Assembly (NCBI GenBank): GCA_032209605.1
Contig: JASFXZ010000001.1
Span: 35,406,619 to 35,470,618 of the forward strand
Length of the DNA stretch: 64,000 bases
Source: Mactromeris polynyma
Lineage: Eukaryota; Mollusca; Bivalvia; Venerida; Mactridae
Reading direction: 5' to 3'
Below are positions 38,851 through 49,254 of the stretch, piece by piece; the first letter of the stretch is position 1, and each line of letters begins with the position of its first letter. The notes beneath the pieces are model-generated. The model had not been told where the DNA came from and searched no databases. It worked only from the letters and a program-made list of their open reading frames with translations. The position numbers were made by a program, and so were the translations under genes.

Positions 38851-39057
38851 TCGTATTCCGGCCAACAAACAAACCGGACTATTGCAGGATACTTCCGTAT
38901 TCCTTCAATAAATAACAACTTTTTCAAAAGCAATTCTAGCACATACAAATCACTTCAGAAAAGTGATGCATACCTGAAAGACATATCAGGCGGATCAAAA
39001 TCGCAAGCTTCTGTAAAATCAGGATCGGGTGTAGACAGAACATGCAGACGACTTTAG
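38851..39057 (+). CDS. Candidate alternative terminal exon
   Basis: An open frame ending at TAG 39055-39057 encodes SYSGQQTNRTIAGYFRIPSI, then KSSLQ/KSDAYLKDISGG-like Ser/Lys-rich sequence, ending DRTCRRL. Codon use looks more coding than the surrounding UTR. CTCAG at 38846-38850 would be a phase-0 acceptor compatible with the donor of exon 6, replacing exon 7 with 68 other residues. Another phase-0 AG lies at 38831-38832. The pyrimidine tract is weak, so it could instead belong to a different transcript or be chance. AATAAA at about 39438 could end it. Confidence 0.3.
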   Translation, partial: SYSGQQTNRTIAGYFRIPSINNNFFKSNSSTYKSLQKSDAYLKDISGGSKSQASVKSGSGVDRTCRRL

Positions 39058-40257
39058 TGCAATCACAAACATAGTACAGTGTATGTTGAAACTAAAAATA
39101 TAACTTTGTATCAATAACGTTTGCGTTAAAGCAGAAAGTCGAACAATGTGAACAATGTGTTCTAACTGATGGACAATTGTCAGAATTTACGCTTCAAAGG
39201 CTTCAATATAAGGGAGATAATTATCACTTTAGGACGCCTTTATGAATTCTGTTCATTAGAGTTGTCTTTCTTGTATTGCCAGAGATCACATGCTCGGGAC
39301 ATTTCTTACTATAACGAGATATAAACCGAGTCTGGTTAAAATATTTAACCATTGTTGTGCATGTCCTGGCAGTGAGAGTGATTCAGTTTAATATTCTCGG
39401 TACAATTCATCGTTGTCATGTATACTCCTGGGGCATCGGAATAAAGACAATATTCGGTGTCAGTGGATTGAAAATATTAACAATTTCTTTATGTTGAACA
39501 TTGAAGCCTCACTAGCGTCCCTGCTTGTGTTTGATATATAAGATTGTTAAATTAATTGGAAAATGTTTGAACAATTTGCATATATGAAAGGGAGAAGGGA
39601 GGTAATTCACTAAACTGGTGCAGTCTGGATGTGTATTAAATTTCGAAAACTTCTTTCTTAATAGTGGGAATTAACCAACCCGGCTCTGACTAGCTAAAAC
39701 GATAATCTGTAGAATATTGCATTATGTCAGATAAACAGCAAAGGTCGTAAGTCTCGCCTATAACGATATTGAGCCGATCACTAGTCAACCTCTAAGTTGA
39801 ACACGTGTACTGTTTGGGAACCCAGGAAACAGCCATCGAGAGAAATGAATATTAACTATAATACATCAAAATATATTTTGTCACATATTAACAACACAAT
39901 TCTGAAGCATTTCTTGGGAAAAGATCTTCCTATAATGTTTCCAGGCGACCAAATTATCATATGGTCTTTCACAAGGTGAGCACACCCACATCGAATCATA
40001 CGTCAAATCAGACGTTACCTTACTTGCCTCAGCAAAATATCGAGTTCGTTATACCTGAGGAGTGGATGTCCAAATGTCCGGATGAATCACTAATGGACTA
40101 ATGCTATTTGGGGTATACTTAAAAGACGTTTACAAAAGTGCAAAAACAAAACTTTGGCAGGTTATAACGCGCTGTAAAGGACCAATGACAGAAGCTGACC
40201 CAAGAGGTAATTAATAAAACGCTTAAGTCATGGCCAAAATGGTCATAGCATGGAGCC
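39058..40257. other. Gene-free stretch
   Basis: No open frame or repeat that I can support. It contains the AAGGGAGATAAT and AAGGGAGGTAATT words that are common in molluscan dispersed repeats. Confidence 0.45.
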
Positions 40258-40425
40258 AATATCGATTATCGATTATTGACCAGTTTGACAGGTGTCATTT
40301 TTCGTGTGGAAGGGAGGCAATCCAAGTTAGAGAAAATGGCTTAAACAAAGCTGCTTATCAAGGGAGATCATTCTTGAAAGTTATCCCAGAAAGCTGCACA
40401 TGGTAAATTTAAATGAATCTCAAAT
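40258..40425 (+). repeat. Dispersed repeat, family C, copy 1
   Basis: Contains TATCGATTATTGACC-type sequence, TTTGACAGGTGTCAT, TTAGAGAAAATGGCTTAAA and CAAGGGAGATCATTCTTGA. The same blocks occur in the opposite orientation at 44213-44405. The mobile-element class is unknown. Confidence 0.7.
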
Positions 40426-41241
40426 TGACCATTTATTGCAGTTAGTATATAGCTGTGTATAGAGAATCCCATGATCAAAGGTGTTTCAAAAGTTGTGAAT
40501 CACTTCTCGTACAATAAATGTTTGGATCTAAAACGTTTCCGAAACTATAGGTTCGATTTCCTATACGTGTAGCATGTAATCTATCTAAATTCCTCTTTGA
40601 ATTATTTAAATCCCGGATATATAACAGCGTAATATAAATTGGCAACGTTCCATCTATGGTTTGTTTAAAAGTCTTCCGTTTGTTTGGACATTTTTGTTGG
40701 CTTGACCCACTTTCATATCGACATTGTGGTATGCTGCAATAAAAACAGAAAAATATCATTGCATGTAAATTGTTATCATTCTTTTGATCTGAACTTGCAC
40801 TAAAATATCAATATTGCTTCAATTAAATATGCAACAAACAAATTGCCAAAGACGAGAAAGCGGGTCAAATCTCCTAGGTGTACGTTAAGGTTCGGCAGGC
40901 TATTATTTGAAAAGTGATTCGATTGACCTCGTTTTAAATGTAAACAAAATCGCGATAGGAATGTGTTAAACTAGTTGGCATGATTGCAAAATATTAATAT
41001 CATTTCAAATATGCTTTTAGACTGACATTTCAACAAATTCCGCCGCATATTTTCATAAGGAAGTTATTTCGCTATTCTGCATAAATTATCACATAAATAG
41101 TCTTTGCATTCTTGACAATTAAATTTATACAGTATTAACACGACCATTAAATTCTCTTTAAAGTGAAAAGGAATCCTACAAGATATCGATCATTTTACTA
41201 AGGCATAACGGCCAATGAACTTACTTCATATTTATCATTTT
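40426..41241. other. Gene-free stretch
   Basis: Minus-strand ORF 40475-40759 has no recognisable feature. Nothing else is supported. Confidence 0.4.
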
Positions 41242-41533
41242 CAGGGGCGTACCTGCACGATTTTGAAGTGTACGCCAAGTGTGAGCGTCGTAGGTGCAAA
41301 ACGAGCAGCAACGCTGCGAGGTATGGGGGTAATTGTGAGAGGGTGGGGGAGGGGTGTGAAAATTAGGAGTTTCATGCTATATAATTACTGCGGAAGAATA
41401 AAGTCAATTACAGTGTCAAATAACTGATATATCCGAGCGAATTTGCCCATAATCCCATTCTCCCCTCAGCCTTTCACTTTTTCTGACGAATTGTACTCAT
41501 TGGCGTACGTGCGTATGCCTGGATACGCGCCTG
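41242..41533. mobile_element. MITE with CAGGGGCG-type termini
   Basis: The left end CAGGGGCGTACC and the reverse complement of the right end, CAGGCGCGTATCC, form an imperfect inverted repeat. Within about 40 bp both ends reach GTACGCCAA. CAGGGGCG-like ends are seen in hAT-type elements, but I do not find a clean 8-bp target duplication, so the superfamily is tentative. The open frame inside is not a gene. Confidence 0.5.
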
Positions 41534-42684
41534 GTTTTTCATGTAATCTACTCTCTAACGTTGAGCGGCTGTCCGACTATGCTTCCAATGTTTTATTGCA
41601 ATTTAGATCAATATTTTCTTAGATAATAAATTCAAAACACAAATAATAAATTCTGCATTATTTTTAAGTATTCCTATGTATATTTGCAAAACGTAAACCA
41701 TAATAGGCTACGTGTTACACACTTACACAATTAACTTAAAGACTTATAATGTTTGTGTACAAATTGAATTCGAACGTTCTGTTGATCATAGCAACACACG
41801 ATATCAACTTGATAAAAATAGTTCAAAATTTAAGGAGCATGTTCTGCTTCAACTTGCCTGAATCGAGCTATTTAGCATACTTGAAGGTTAAATTATGCTG
41901 ACGACGATGTCTTTTCAAATTATATCATATTCGCTTCTGAGGAAGGTTGCGTACAAATTATTGCATTTAAATATGCATTGAATGAATTATATAGATGAAA
42001 GTCATTCTGGTTTCTGCTTGCAAAAATACAGCATGTTTTGTCATCCAAAAATTCGGTGACAGGAGAAACTCATCGCTGAAATATCAGTAGGGTGCCTGAC
42101 GCAAAAGCAAAGGGTGATAATTGATGTAGGATTTTCTAATCCTAATTCAATATACCCCTGCGAAGTTGAGATTATCCCATCGCTGATTGAACAAATGTAA
42201 TGAACTACGGTGATATAAAATCATGGTAAGTTAAGTGAATAAGTTTAGAAATATACAAACTTTAAAAGATAGCCTCAAACTGCAAAAAAACACATAAACT
42301 GTTACTGTTTTTATCTTCGTTGGTGTTGCTGCCATCGTTGCCGTCCCTGTTGCTTTCGTGGTGTTGTTCTGATGATTATCCGTTTTATTAATAATATTTG
42401 ATGTTGTTCTTACATAGATTTTTCTCTACTGAAACACAAATGAGGAATAACGGGAGTAATGTGAAATCGTAGGGGGTAGCTAGAAATCATACCCAGGGGT
42501 ATGTTAAAAACGATTTCCTACTTCTTCTTGGTTATTTGAACGTCGGGGTTAACTTGAAACATGGTAAGTCTGAAATCGATGTACCGGAACAAGCGACTAG
42601 CTATATATACATAGGACAAATTCATTCGCGCGGAATGTTGTAACAAATCAATCAAATCTTGCTATTGCATTGTTCTCGCCCGGT

Positions 42685-42975
42685 TATAGCTTACTCGGTA
42701 GCGCACGACTGAAGGTCGCAAGTTCGAACCTCAGCTAGGTATGCTCTTGGTGACAATTTGACTGAAGATGATTAATCCGAAGTCATTTGTCTCTAGCACT
42801 GATTGAAGGGGACTCAGTTGCTTGTGGAAGAAGAGAAGTACTGGACGGTAATCCAGGAACAATCATAAGGTTATTTGACTGCTGTACGTTACTGAAATTC
42901 TATTGGGGAAAAAGTCGTCAAAGTCTAGCACACAGACAAGGCGATTATCTATCCTGTTTCCTTTTTATAGAATCA
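42685..42975 (+). mobile_element. tRNA-derived SINE, family 2
   Basis: The head CCCGGTTATAGCTTACTCGG carries a degraded A box, followed by GCGCACGACTGAAGGTCGC and an intact B box, AGTTCGAACCTC. The body continues with TTGCTTGTGGAAGAAGAG and GGGGAAAAAGTCGTCAAAG, a non-tRNA tail typical of SINEs. It differs from the SINE just downstream at 43027. Confidence 0.6.
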
Positions 42976-43026
42976 CAACATTTTCTCATATGTATTTATT
43001 AGTTAACTCCTATCTACCAATCATTC

Positions 43027-43290
43027 GTAGTGGATCCGTGGTCCAGTGGTAACACGCTGGGGTCGGAGGTTCGATCCCCCGCTCCACCACTAACAGAGAC
43101 AAAAACCGAGGTACCGTGTACGGTGCTTTACATCGAGCACGTAAAAGAACCTGGGGTGTTTCTGGAACTGAGACATCTTCTGTATCACGCACTATCCTCC
43201 AAAAATCTTAGATGACTAACATTCTTCTGGAGGCGTCGCCCATATGTGAAACCGTCGGCGACGATAAATAAACGCAAGTACACAAAAAAA
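43027..43290 (+). mobile_element. tRNA-derived SINE, family 1, anticodon arm deleted
   Basis: The head GTGGATCCGTGGTCCAGTGG and the B box GGTTCGATCCC are present, but the anticodon region is shortened. The body shares ACGTAAAAGAACC, TTTCTGGAACTG, ACTATCCTCCAAAAATCT and GAGGCGTCGCCCATATG with 54466-54755. It ends in an A-rich tail (ACACAAAAAAA), the usual mark of LINE-driven retroposition. Confidence 0.85.
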
Positions 43291-43774
43291 TATACCAATC
43301 ATTCTATGACTCTGTAATATTGTTGAAATATAATACTGTAATGTTCTCTCTCTCACTGGTTACAACCAGCGGATCAGTGTGTTTGTTCAAAATATGGACG
43401 AGTAAATTGGAGGGTTAATTGCGCATAAAACCAGGATACACGATATCACCTGTTTCAATAAATTATGTAGAATCACGAACATGATAATTGGACAATTTGG
43501 AGAGAAAAACATTCGAATTTAATCCGTGTAATTCTTCATTTTGCATTTCCTAATCTTTCTGTATTAGTTACATATCCGCTAATATTGCATCATCCTGAAA
43601 CACACACTCCTAAGGCCATTATAAATTTACGGCTAGGTTATCGTCCTATTTTTCATGAATGAGAAAGGAGCAAGCTTGGCTAAAGAATTAAATCCATGTC
43701 TGTTCTTACAAGACCCTTTCTCGAGTTTTAGAAGTGATGGTAGTAAGTTGACAGCCTAATTCAACGAAAGACCG

Positions 43775-43900
43775 TCGGTGACATTTACGCTTCATTATTT
43801 CAATTCCTAGGAAAGTCGTGATGTCAAGATTTTCACGCTACGCATTCATGAACTTACGATTTACACTTCACGAATTCGCGATTGCAACTTCATGTATTCA
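43775..43900. repeat. Diverged half of the foldback element
   Basis: CTTCATTATTTCAATTCCTA, then repeated TTCACGAATTCGCGATT-like words, resemble the left arm and loop at 19109-19284. The right arm is decayed. Confidence 0.4.
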
Positions 43901-44212
43901 TAATATGCACTCTTCTTTCAAGTCGGTTATATAAAATAGCCAGAAATGAAGGCATGTTTGACAGTCAATCAAGTAATTCTTTCATAGTGGGCTATTGTTT
44001 TCCATCCGGAATATATTACAATAAATGCATTCTAACAAACCATTGTTCAATACGCTGTTCGTGATTGTGGAAGGGCAAGTTAGTACTGGCTGATAATCAA
44101 TTCCAGGAAAACTGACCACAATCCTGGCATTAAACCCGATAAGAAAAGGAAATAATACGCCGTGGAAGACGAAATGTATACGAAAAATGTTTAAGAGTAG
44201 GATCCCTTGCCT

Positions 44213-44405
44213 AGGCATCCTACGGTCATCGTAAACTTGATGCATGGTCCAGCTTTCCTGGTTATATGTCAAGAATGGTCTCCCTTGTGTGGCGGCTTTC
44301 TTTAAGCCATTTTCTCTAAACTGGAGTATTTCCATTGCACGCGAAACATGATGCCTGTCAAAATGGCCAATAATCAATAATCGATATTTAGTCAATACAT
44401 GTATA
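44213..44405 (-). repeat. Dispersed repeat, family C, copy 2
   Basis: Inverted relative of 40258-40425: AAGCCATTTTCTCTAAACTG, TGCCTGTCAAAATGGCCAAT and AATCGATATT are shared. The 168-residue minus-strand open frame at 43982-44488 runs through it but continues into unrelated sequence, so it is probably not a gene. Confidence 0.7.
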
Positions 44406-45151
44406 TACTTAAAGCCATTAAAAACGCCAACGAAAATTGACTTCTTCAAAAAATGACAAAATGAAAAAATAATTCTGTAATAATTCACTAACGAAATTTA
44501 TTCAATCATGAAATATGAATTATTGGTCCATAGTTTCAATACTTTTTGAACAATATTTTAAACATTGGTAACAGTTGGTAGCTTTTAAGTGGGTGGTCAC
44601 CATGTACAAAATGAAGCCTAATTAAAACAGTTGCGTTAAGTATATATAGTGCAGTGTAACAATTCTACCTAATGTCAATACAATAATGTTTTTTATCATA
44701 TTACTGTCTTAGCTTCCGTATTTATAACATTTACGTTTAGTAATAAAACATCTAATTTATTTAAAGTCTAGACATAGTTTAATTTGAAATGCGACTCAAT
44801 ATTACAGATTTTATATGTCATATAAGTCCGATATAAATCTTGATATAAAATTTAAAGAATAATATTGTCCAGCATATTTATACGATATATGACACCAATC
44901 CCTCACCGAAGCATGTGTTTGTGTGAAAGATGTTCAAAGAGGTAGGAAAATGTTATAGTAAACTGGGGTTCTGTAGTAGGAAGAAATTGTGCTTGAATAT
45001 ACTTGGAGTTATAACTTCAACAACAGTAAGAACGTGTAAGGACGCTATTCTTTCAGTAATATATATCTTTTTATTTTATGTTATCACAAGTAAAACAAGA
45101 TAGGGTTATAGTTATATGATAAGTTTAAACAACATCAATTGGATAGTATTT

Positions 45152-45665
45152 GAGTTATGCTCCAGACAAGAGAGTGTAATTAAGGGAGATAATTCAAAAA
45201 GTAAGTGAGACAGAGTTATGGTTCTTATACACTGTACTTAATGATAATATTCTCTATCATTGTTTGATGTTAGAACATAATTTATACAATAGTTTTGGAG
45301 TTATGCTTCGGCCAAGAAAATGTTATCAATGTAGATAATTAAAAAAGTACGTAAGACGGAGTTATGGTTCTTGCTTACTGCATTTCCTCAATGTGCGAAC
45401 TCTAAACTAAACAAAATCCAGTCAATGGTGTCAAGGATGTGCTCCGGACCAGATGAAATTATCAAGGTAGATAATGTAAGTGAGTCAGAGTTATGGTTCT
45501 TGCACGCTGCATTTCCTCTCAATGAGCTCTATATCATTGTGTGATGCTTCAAAAAAATCATCGAATAATGTTGGAGTTATTCTCCGGACAAAAATGTTAC
45601 GGACGGACGCAAGAACGGACGGAGACCATTACTATATTCCGCTTTGCCTTCCGCGGGGGTTAACA
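45152..45665 (+). repeat. Modular dispersed repeat, three tandem modules plus terminus
   Basis: The word GAGTTATGCTCC (or a close variant) recurs at 45152, 45298, 45436 and 45574, spaced 146, 138 and 138 bp. Each module also has AGAGTTATGGTTCTT and GATAAT words. The block ends with GGACGGACG words and CCGCTTTGCCTTCCGCGGGG. It is non-coding; the 81-residue open frame over the last module is accidental. Confidence 0.75.
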
Positions 45666-48222
45666 ACAAACTCAAAGATAAACACACACGTACATCGCTA
45701 TTGCAAAGATGGTAAAGATGTCTGAATGACGATTACACTAAGCGACCTGATATAAAAACAATATCATACTGGTCTTTATGATATTTAAGGACGACATCAT
45801 ACTGCGAACTTATCAGTTAGTAACTGGTATTTCAGGTACAATCGCGCAGATAACGTATACTTAACGCCCAACATGCCTTATATGGTCCATCCACTTAAAG
45901 ATCTATTTATCAAATATTGCCCACCTGTAGACAAAGCGTACAACGAATTGTATGTGTTTTTCTGTCTGAAGTATCATTGTTTTTGTGCGTGTTTGAGCTC
46001 TTCATCGCTTTTCAACAGTGTTTCTGTTGTGTTCGACTGTTGACCTAAACACGACTGACAACGTGAAGTAGAAAATGCCACCATAAAAGTACACAGTCAA
46101 TCCTAAGACACAAAGCGACATGAAAAATGTGCAATGCGTGTAAACAATCACAAAGGTAAATGGACACAACACACACACATTAATTACCGATGAGTATCGC
46201 CTTAGAACGGGAAGTATTAAAAACGCCACCGGAGTACAAACGCGATTCTAGAGTAGCCTAACATCGCCCAAATGAAAGAAACAGTGAAATAAAGAAAATA
46301 TATCCTGCAAAACTGCCTATCATATTTAATGCTGTTCTGGACAATATATTACTGAATAAAGGAATAAAACACAAAGAAAAACATATGCAATGCATTGTAT
46401 CAAGATATAAAGTATTTGATAAAGGAATATGTGGTGAGAGAAAAAAATGTGCGTCCATTAGATTTATAGCAACTGTAAGTAATAAAAATGGATGGGGTCT
46501 TATATAGACTCACAGAACAACCAATGAATGTTCAATACTTCGAGAAAAAATGAGCATGTTACTACAATGTTTGTTCTCTCATTTCAAAGTTTTTAAATCA
46601 AAATACAATGCATATATAGATATATAAAACAACAGACCCGTGAATTCGGGCAAATATATACCCGATATATCAGAAGCTAGACCAAATAACGAGATGCTGT
46701 CGAGGACAAGACAAGTTGAGCAACATATAGCTAGGGTATTGAACTTACTACCTCGGGATTTACCGTCCTGTATTCACGCAAAGTATGATAAATCAATTGT
46801 CTTTATCAGCAACTTGCCATTTATTCTAAATGCAGTAAAACATTTGAAGTGAAACTAAGAAAAATATATACATTAAATTGTGTCCAAGAAGTCTAACTGT
46901 AGGGTATGGCTATTTCTACAGAATATTTTTAAAACATGTACATTCACCGGACCACACCAGATACAATAGACACGTTATCTCTGGTGTTACTTCTTCGTCA
47001 ACAAGAAGGTCCAGTCTGTATGCCATTGTGTTGTATGGTGTTAAACTGTGAAACATTTCGTGTATCATGGAAGCAATAGATTTCAGTATTCGGAGCGTAC
47101 GTCAAAATCCCTTCGGCTAAAATTAAACATATCTCCTTCATATAATTAGAAAGATGATCACACTTCCCCTTGGTAAAATCCCGTTTTGGATAGTCAAAAT
47201 TCTCTTCATATTTAAGATAAGTGCAGTCAAAAAATATCCCATTAATGTAGGTAAATTACTAAATGTCTTGTCTTTTGTATCTGGATTACAATTTATGTTT
47301 TTTTTTGTTAAAAAGAAAAGAAAATTATTTTGTCAGACAAATGCCCAACAATCACGTTACTTATAGAATCTAAAGTCGGTAAAGGTTCAGTGTGTATTTT
47401 ATGCATGTTATTTGATAAATGTTGGTGTTTAAATGTGTACTCAAGTACCGGAAATAACAGTCGGAAAATTGAGAGCGTTTTTCCTGAGTTGGACCTAGCT
47501 TTCTATGTACTGACGGGGGTAAATATTCAGCCTTGACACACTGACCCAATGAAAACACCAGCCGGAATTTGTATCACAACACACAATACGCTCTGTTTTA
47601 TTGGTGTTTAATGCGCAGTAAAATGTCGACAAATTCAATACATGTCCTTCCAAACTTCTCATCAATTCATTTATCAGCCAAACTCGAGGTGAGATTGTAT
47701 CATAAAACGCAAATAAATAAATACATATAAATTGATAACGAAGCATGAAATATAACGACGCTTTTCATATTACTGCATACAAAATTGTTGTTTCGTTCAC
47801 AGGTGTTGGGTGCTTGGTGACGGTTTTGAAATATCACAACTTATTATGTATTATAATACGTCATTTTTTTCCACAACGTGACAAAAAGGTTTAATGCTGT
47901 GAGGTTGGAAGAGTAAAATGTGTCTGGACTGATTAGAGTACAATCTCAGACCTCGCCATGCACCAAACACCTGTGGTTTTATTCGCGTGAATATTTAATT
48001 AAACAGAACACGCGAACGAGCTATTTTATCAATTATTACAAAGCGAGACTTCTACTCAAATATTATAATCTACAATCAGTGTAAACAGCGTCAATATGAT
48101 GACATTTGATATGATTTAAAATTTTATCATTTGATATGTTTCCTAGCTTGTCTGAGTAGTCGAATAACTGGGGAGCAAGTTATCTGAATGTGAATTTCTG
48201 GTGAATGAAAATCAACCATGGA
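45666..48222. other. Gene-free stretch
   Basis: Minus-strand open frames 46002-46229 and 46258-46458 are hydrophobic and follow a TATATAAG word at about 46499-46506, but they lie in different frames with a stop between them. Plus-strand ORF 46640-46852 has no recognisable domain. I do not call a gene. Confidence 0.4.
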
Positions 48223-48374
48223 CTTTTTTCGGCGCAGCCGTACTAACATGATTTTGCTATTTGCATGTCAGTGTTGTGTAAACCAATAAAATCTTACGTT
48301 AACCACCGAGGCAATTTCTCTTCAACAGAACAATGTTTCGGATTGGTTAACCTTTCGATAATAGGTACGTTACC

Positions 48375-48377
48375 TTA
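48375..48377. repeat. Left target-site duplication TTA
   Basis: TTA occurs immediately before the insertion and again at 48853-48855. The uninterrupted family sequence has a single CTTACC or CTTGCC at this point, so the three bases were duplicated on insertion. Confidence 0.8.
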
Positions 48378-48852
48378 TGCCCTGGTCACATCCACGCTAC
48401 GAGCTCTGTTAAAGTAGGTTTTCAGTCGAAAGTTTGCATAATCGCATGGAGTCCGTACGGATTTTTTGAACTCGTAGAGGACTCGGTGAAAATGTTTCAA
48501 AGAGCTCCCGAGTTCTTACCGAGATCGTAGAATTTTCGAAGTCGGGAGCAGCTCGCAAAGGCCCCGTACGGGCACCGCAAGGGCCCCAGTAGAGCTCGTT
48601 CGGGCATCGCATTTGGATTTGGAACACCGCGAAGCCCATAAGAGCTTGCCGGTGCTCGCACGACTATCGCACGACTTGTCTGCGATGTCCGTACGGATAT
48701 ATTACGATTGCTTCCTTCAAAAGATCGTACGGGGCCCGTAGGCATGTGACCAGAAGCTACGATTGTACGGAGACCATACGGATTTTAAAAGTTGGTGGAA
48801 TCGACCGATTTTATAAATCGTACGGACATCGTACGGATGTGTGACCGAGGCA
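48378..48852. mobile_element. PIF/Harbinger-type MITE nested in family A
   Basis: The 475-bp insert begins TGCCCTGGTCACATCC, and the reverse complement of its end is TGCCTCGGTCACACATCC, an imperfect terminal inverted repeat of 16-18 bp. It is flanked by a TTA duplication. Three-base TWA duplications are the mark of PIF/Harbinger transposases. The interior is GC-richer than its surroundings and full of CGTACGG/CCGTACG words. There is no transposase gene, so it is non-autonomous. It must be younger than the family-A copy it splits. Confidence 0.8.
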
Positions 48853-49254
48853 TTACCGAAATCCACTGAATTTTGGATCTGGAGTGACCAGCAATCGTAA
48901 CATCTCGGCCTTTTTTTATGTTGCACAACAAATCTTATACTTCAAACTGCGCCGACCATCTTTTTTCAAGATATTTCTTTTTACAAATGAGCCTGGACGA
49001 CTTTTTTAGTTATTCAGCAAGAAACAAATATGTTGCATGAATGTTTCAGATGTTAAATGACTTCCAAATGTCATATGGCAAATAAATCGTACTGAATGCG
49101 AGATAAATGACCCACATTTCTGACGAGGAAAACACTAACTGTGAATTTAAGAAAACATTCTACCGTTAAATTATGTTGCTAGCATACGTCTCAGCTAATC
49201 AACAAATAAATCGGTTATATGCATATTTTTCTCACATGACATTTATTCATGACA

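Larger units (their letters stand above)
48223..48968 (-). mobile_element. MITE-like repeat, family A, copy 3, interrupted
   Basis: The outer 48223-48377 and 48853-48968 together form one family-A copy, with well-preserved ends (TTTTTTCGGCGCAGCC and GCGCCGACCATC). A 475-bp insertion splits it. Compared with copy 4 the joint falls inside the family sequence GTTACCTT.CCGAAATCC. Confidence 0.85.

Noticed and set aside
43982..44488. 168-residue minus-strand frame
   Set aside because: Its centre is a dispersed repeat whose other copy at 40258 has stops in the same frame; the flanks look non-coding.
46002..46458. Two hydrophobic minus-strand frames (66 and 75 residues) behind a TATA-like word
   Set aside because: They are in different frames, separated by a stop, with no splice sites joining them. 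Hydrophobic residues are expected from T-rich codons.
48409..48926. Overlapping minus-strand frames of 69-82 residues
   Set aside because: They lie inside the nested MITE, which is non-coding by its structure.
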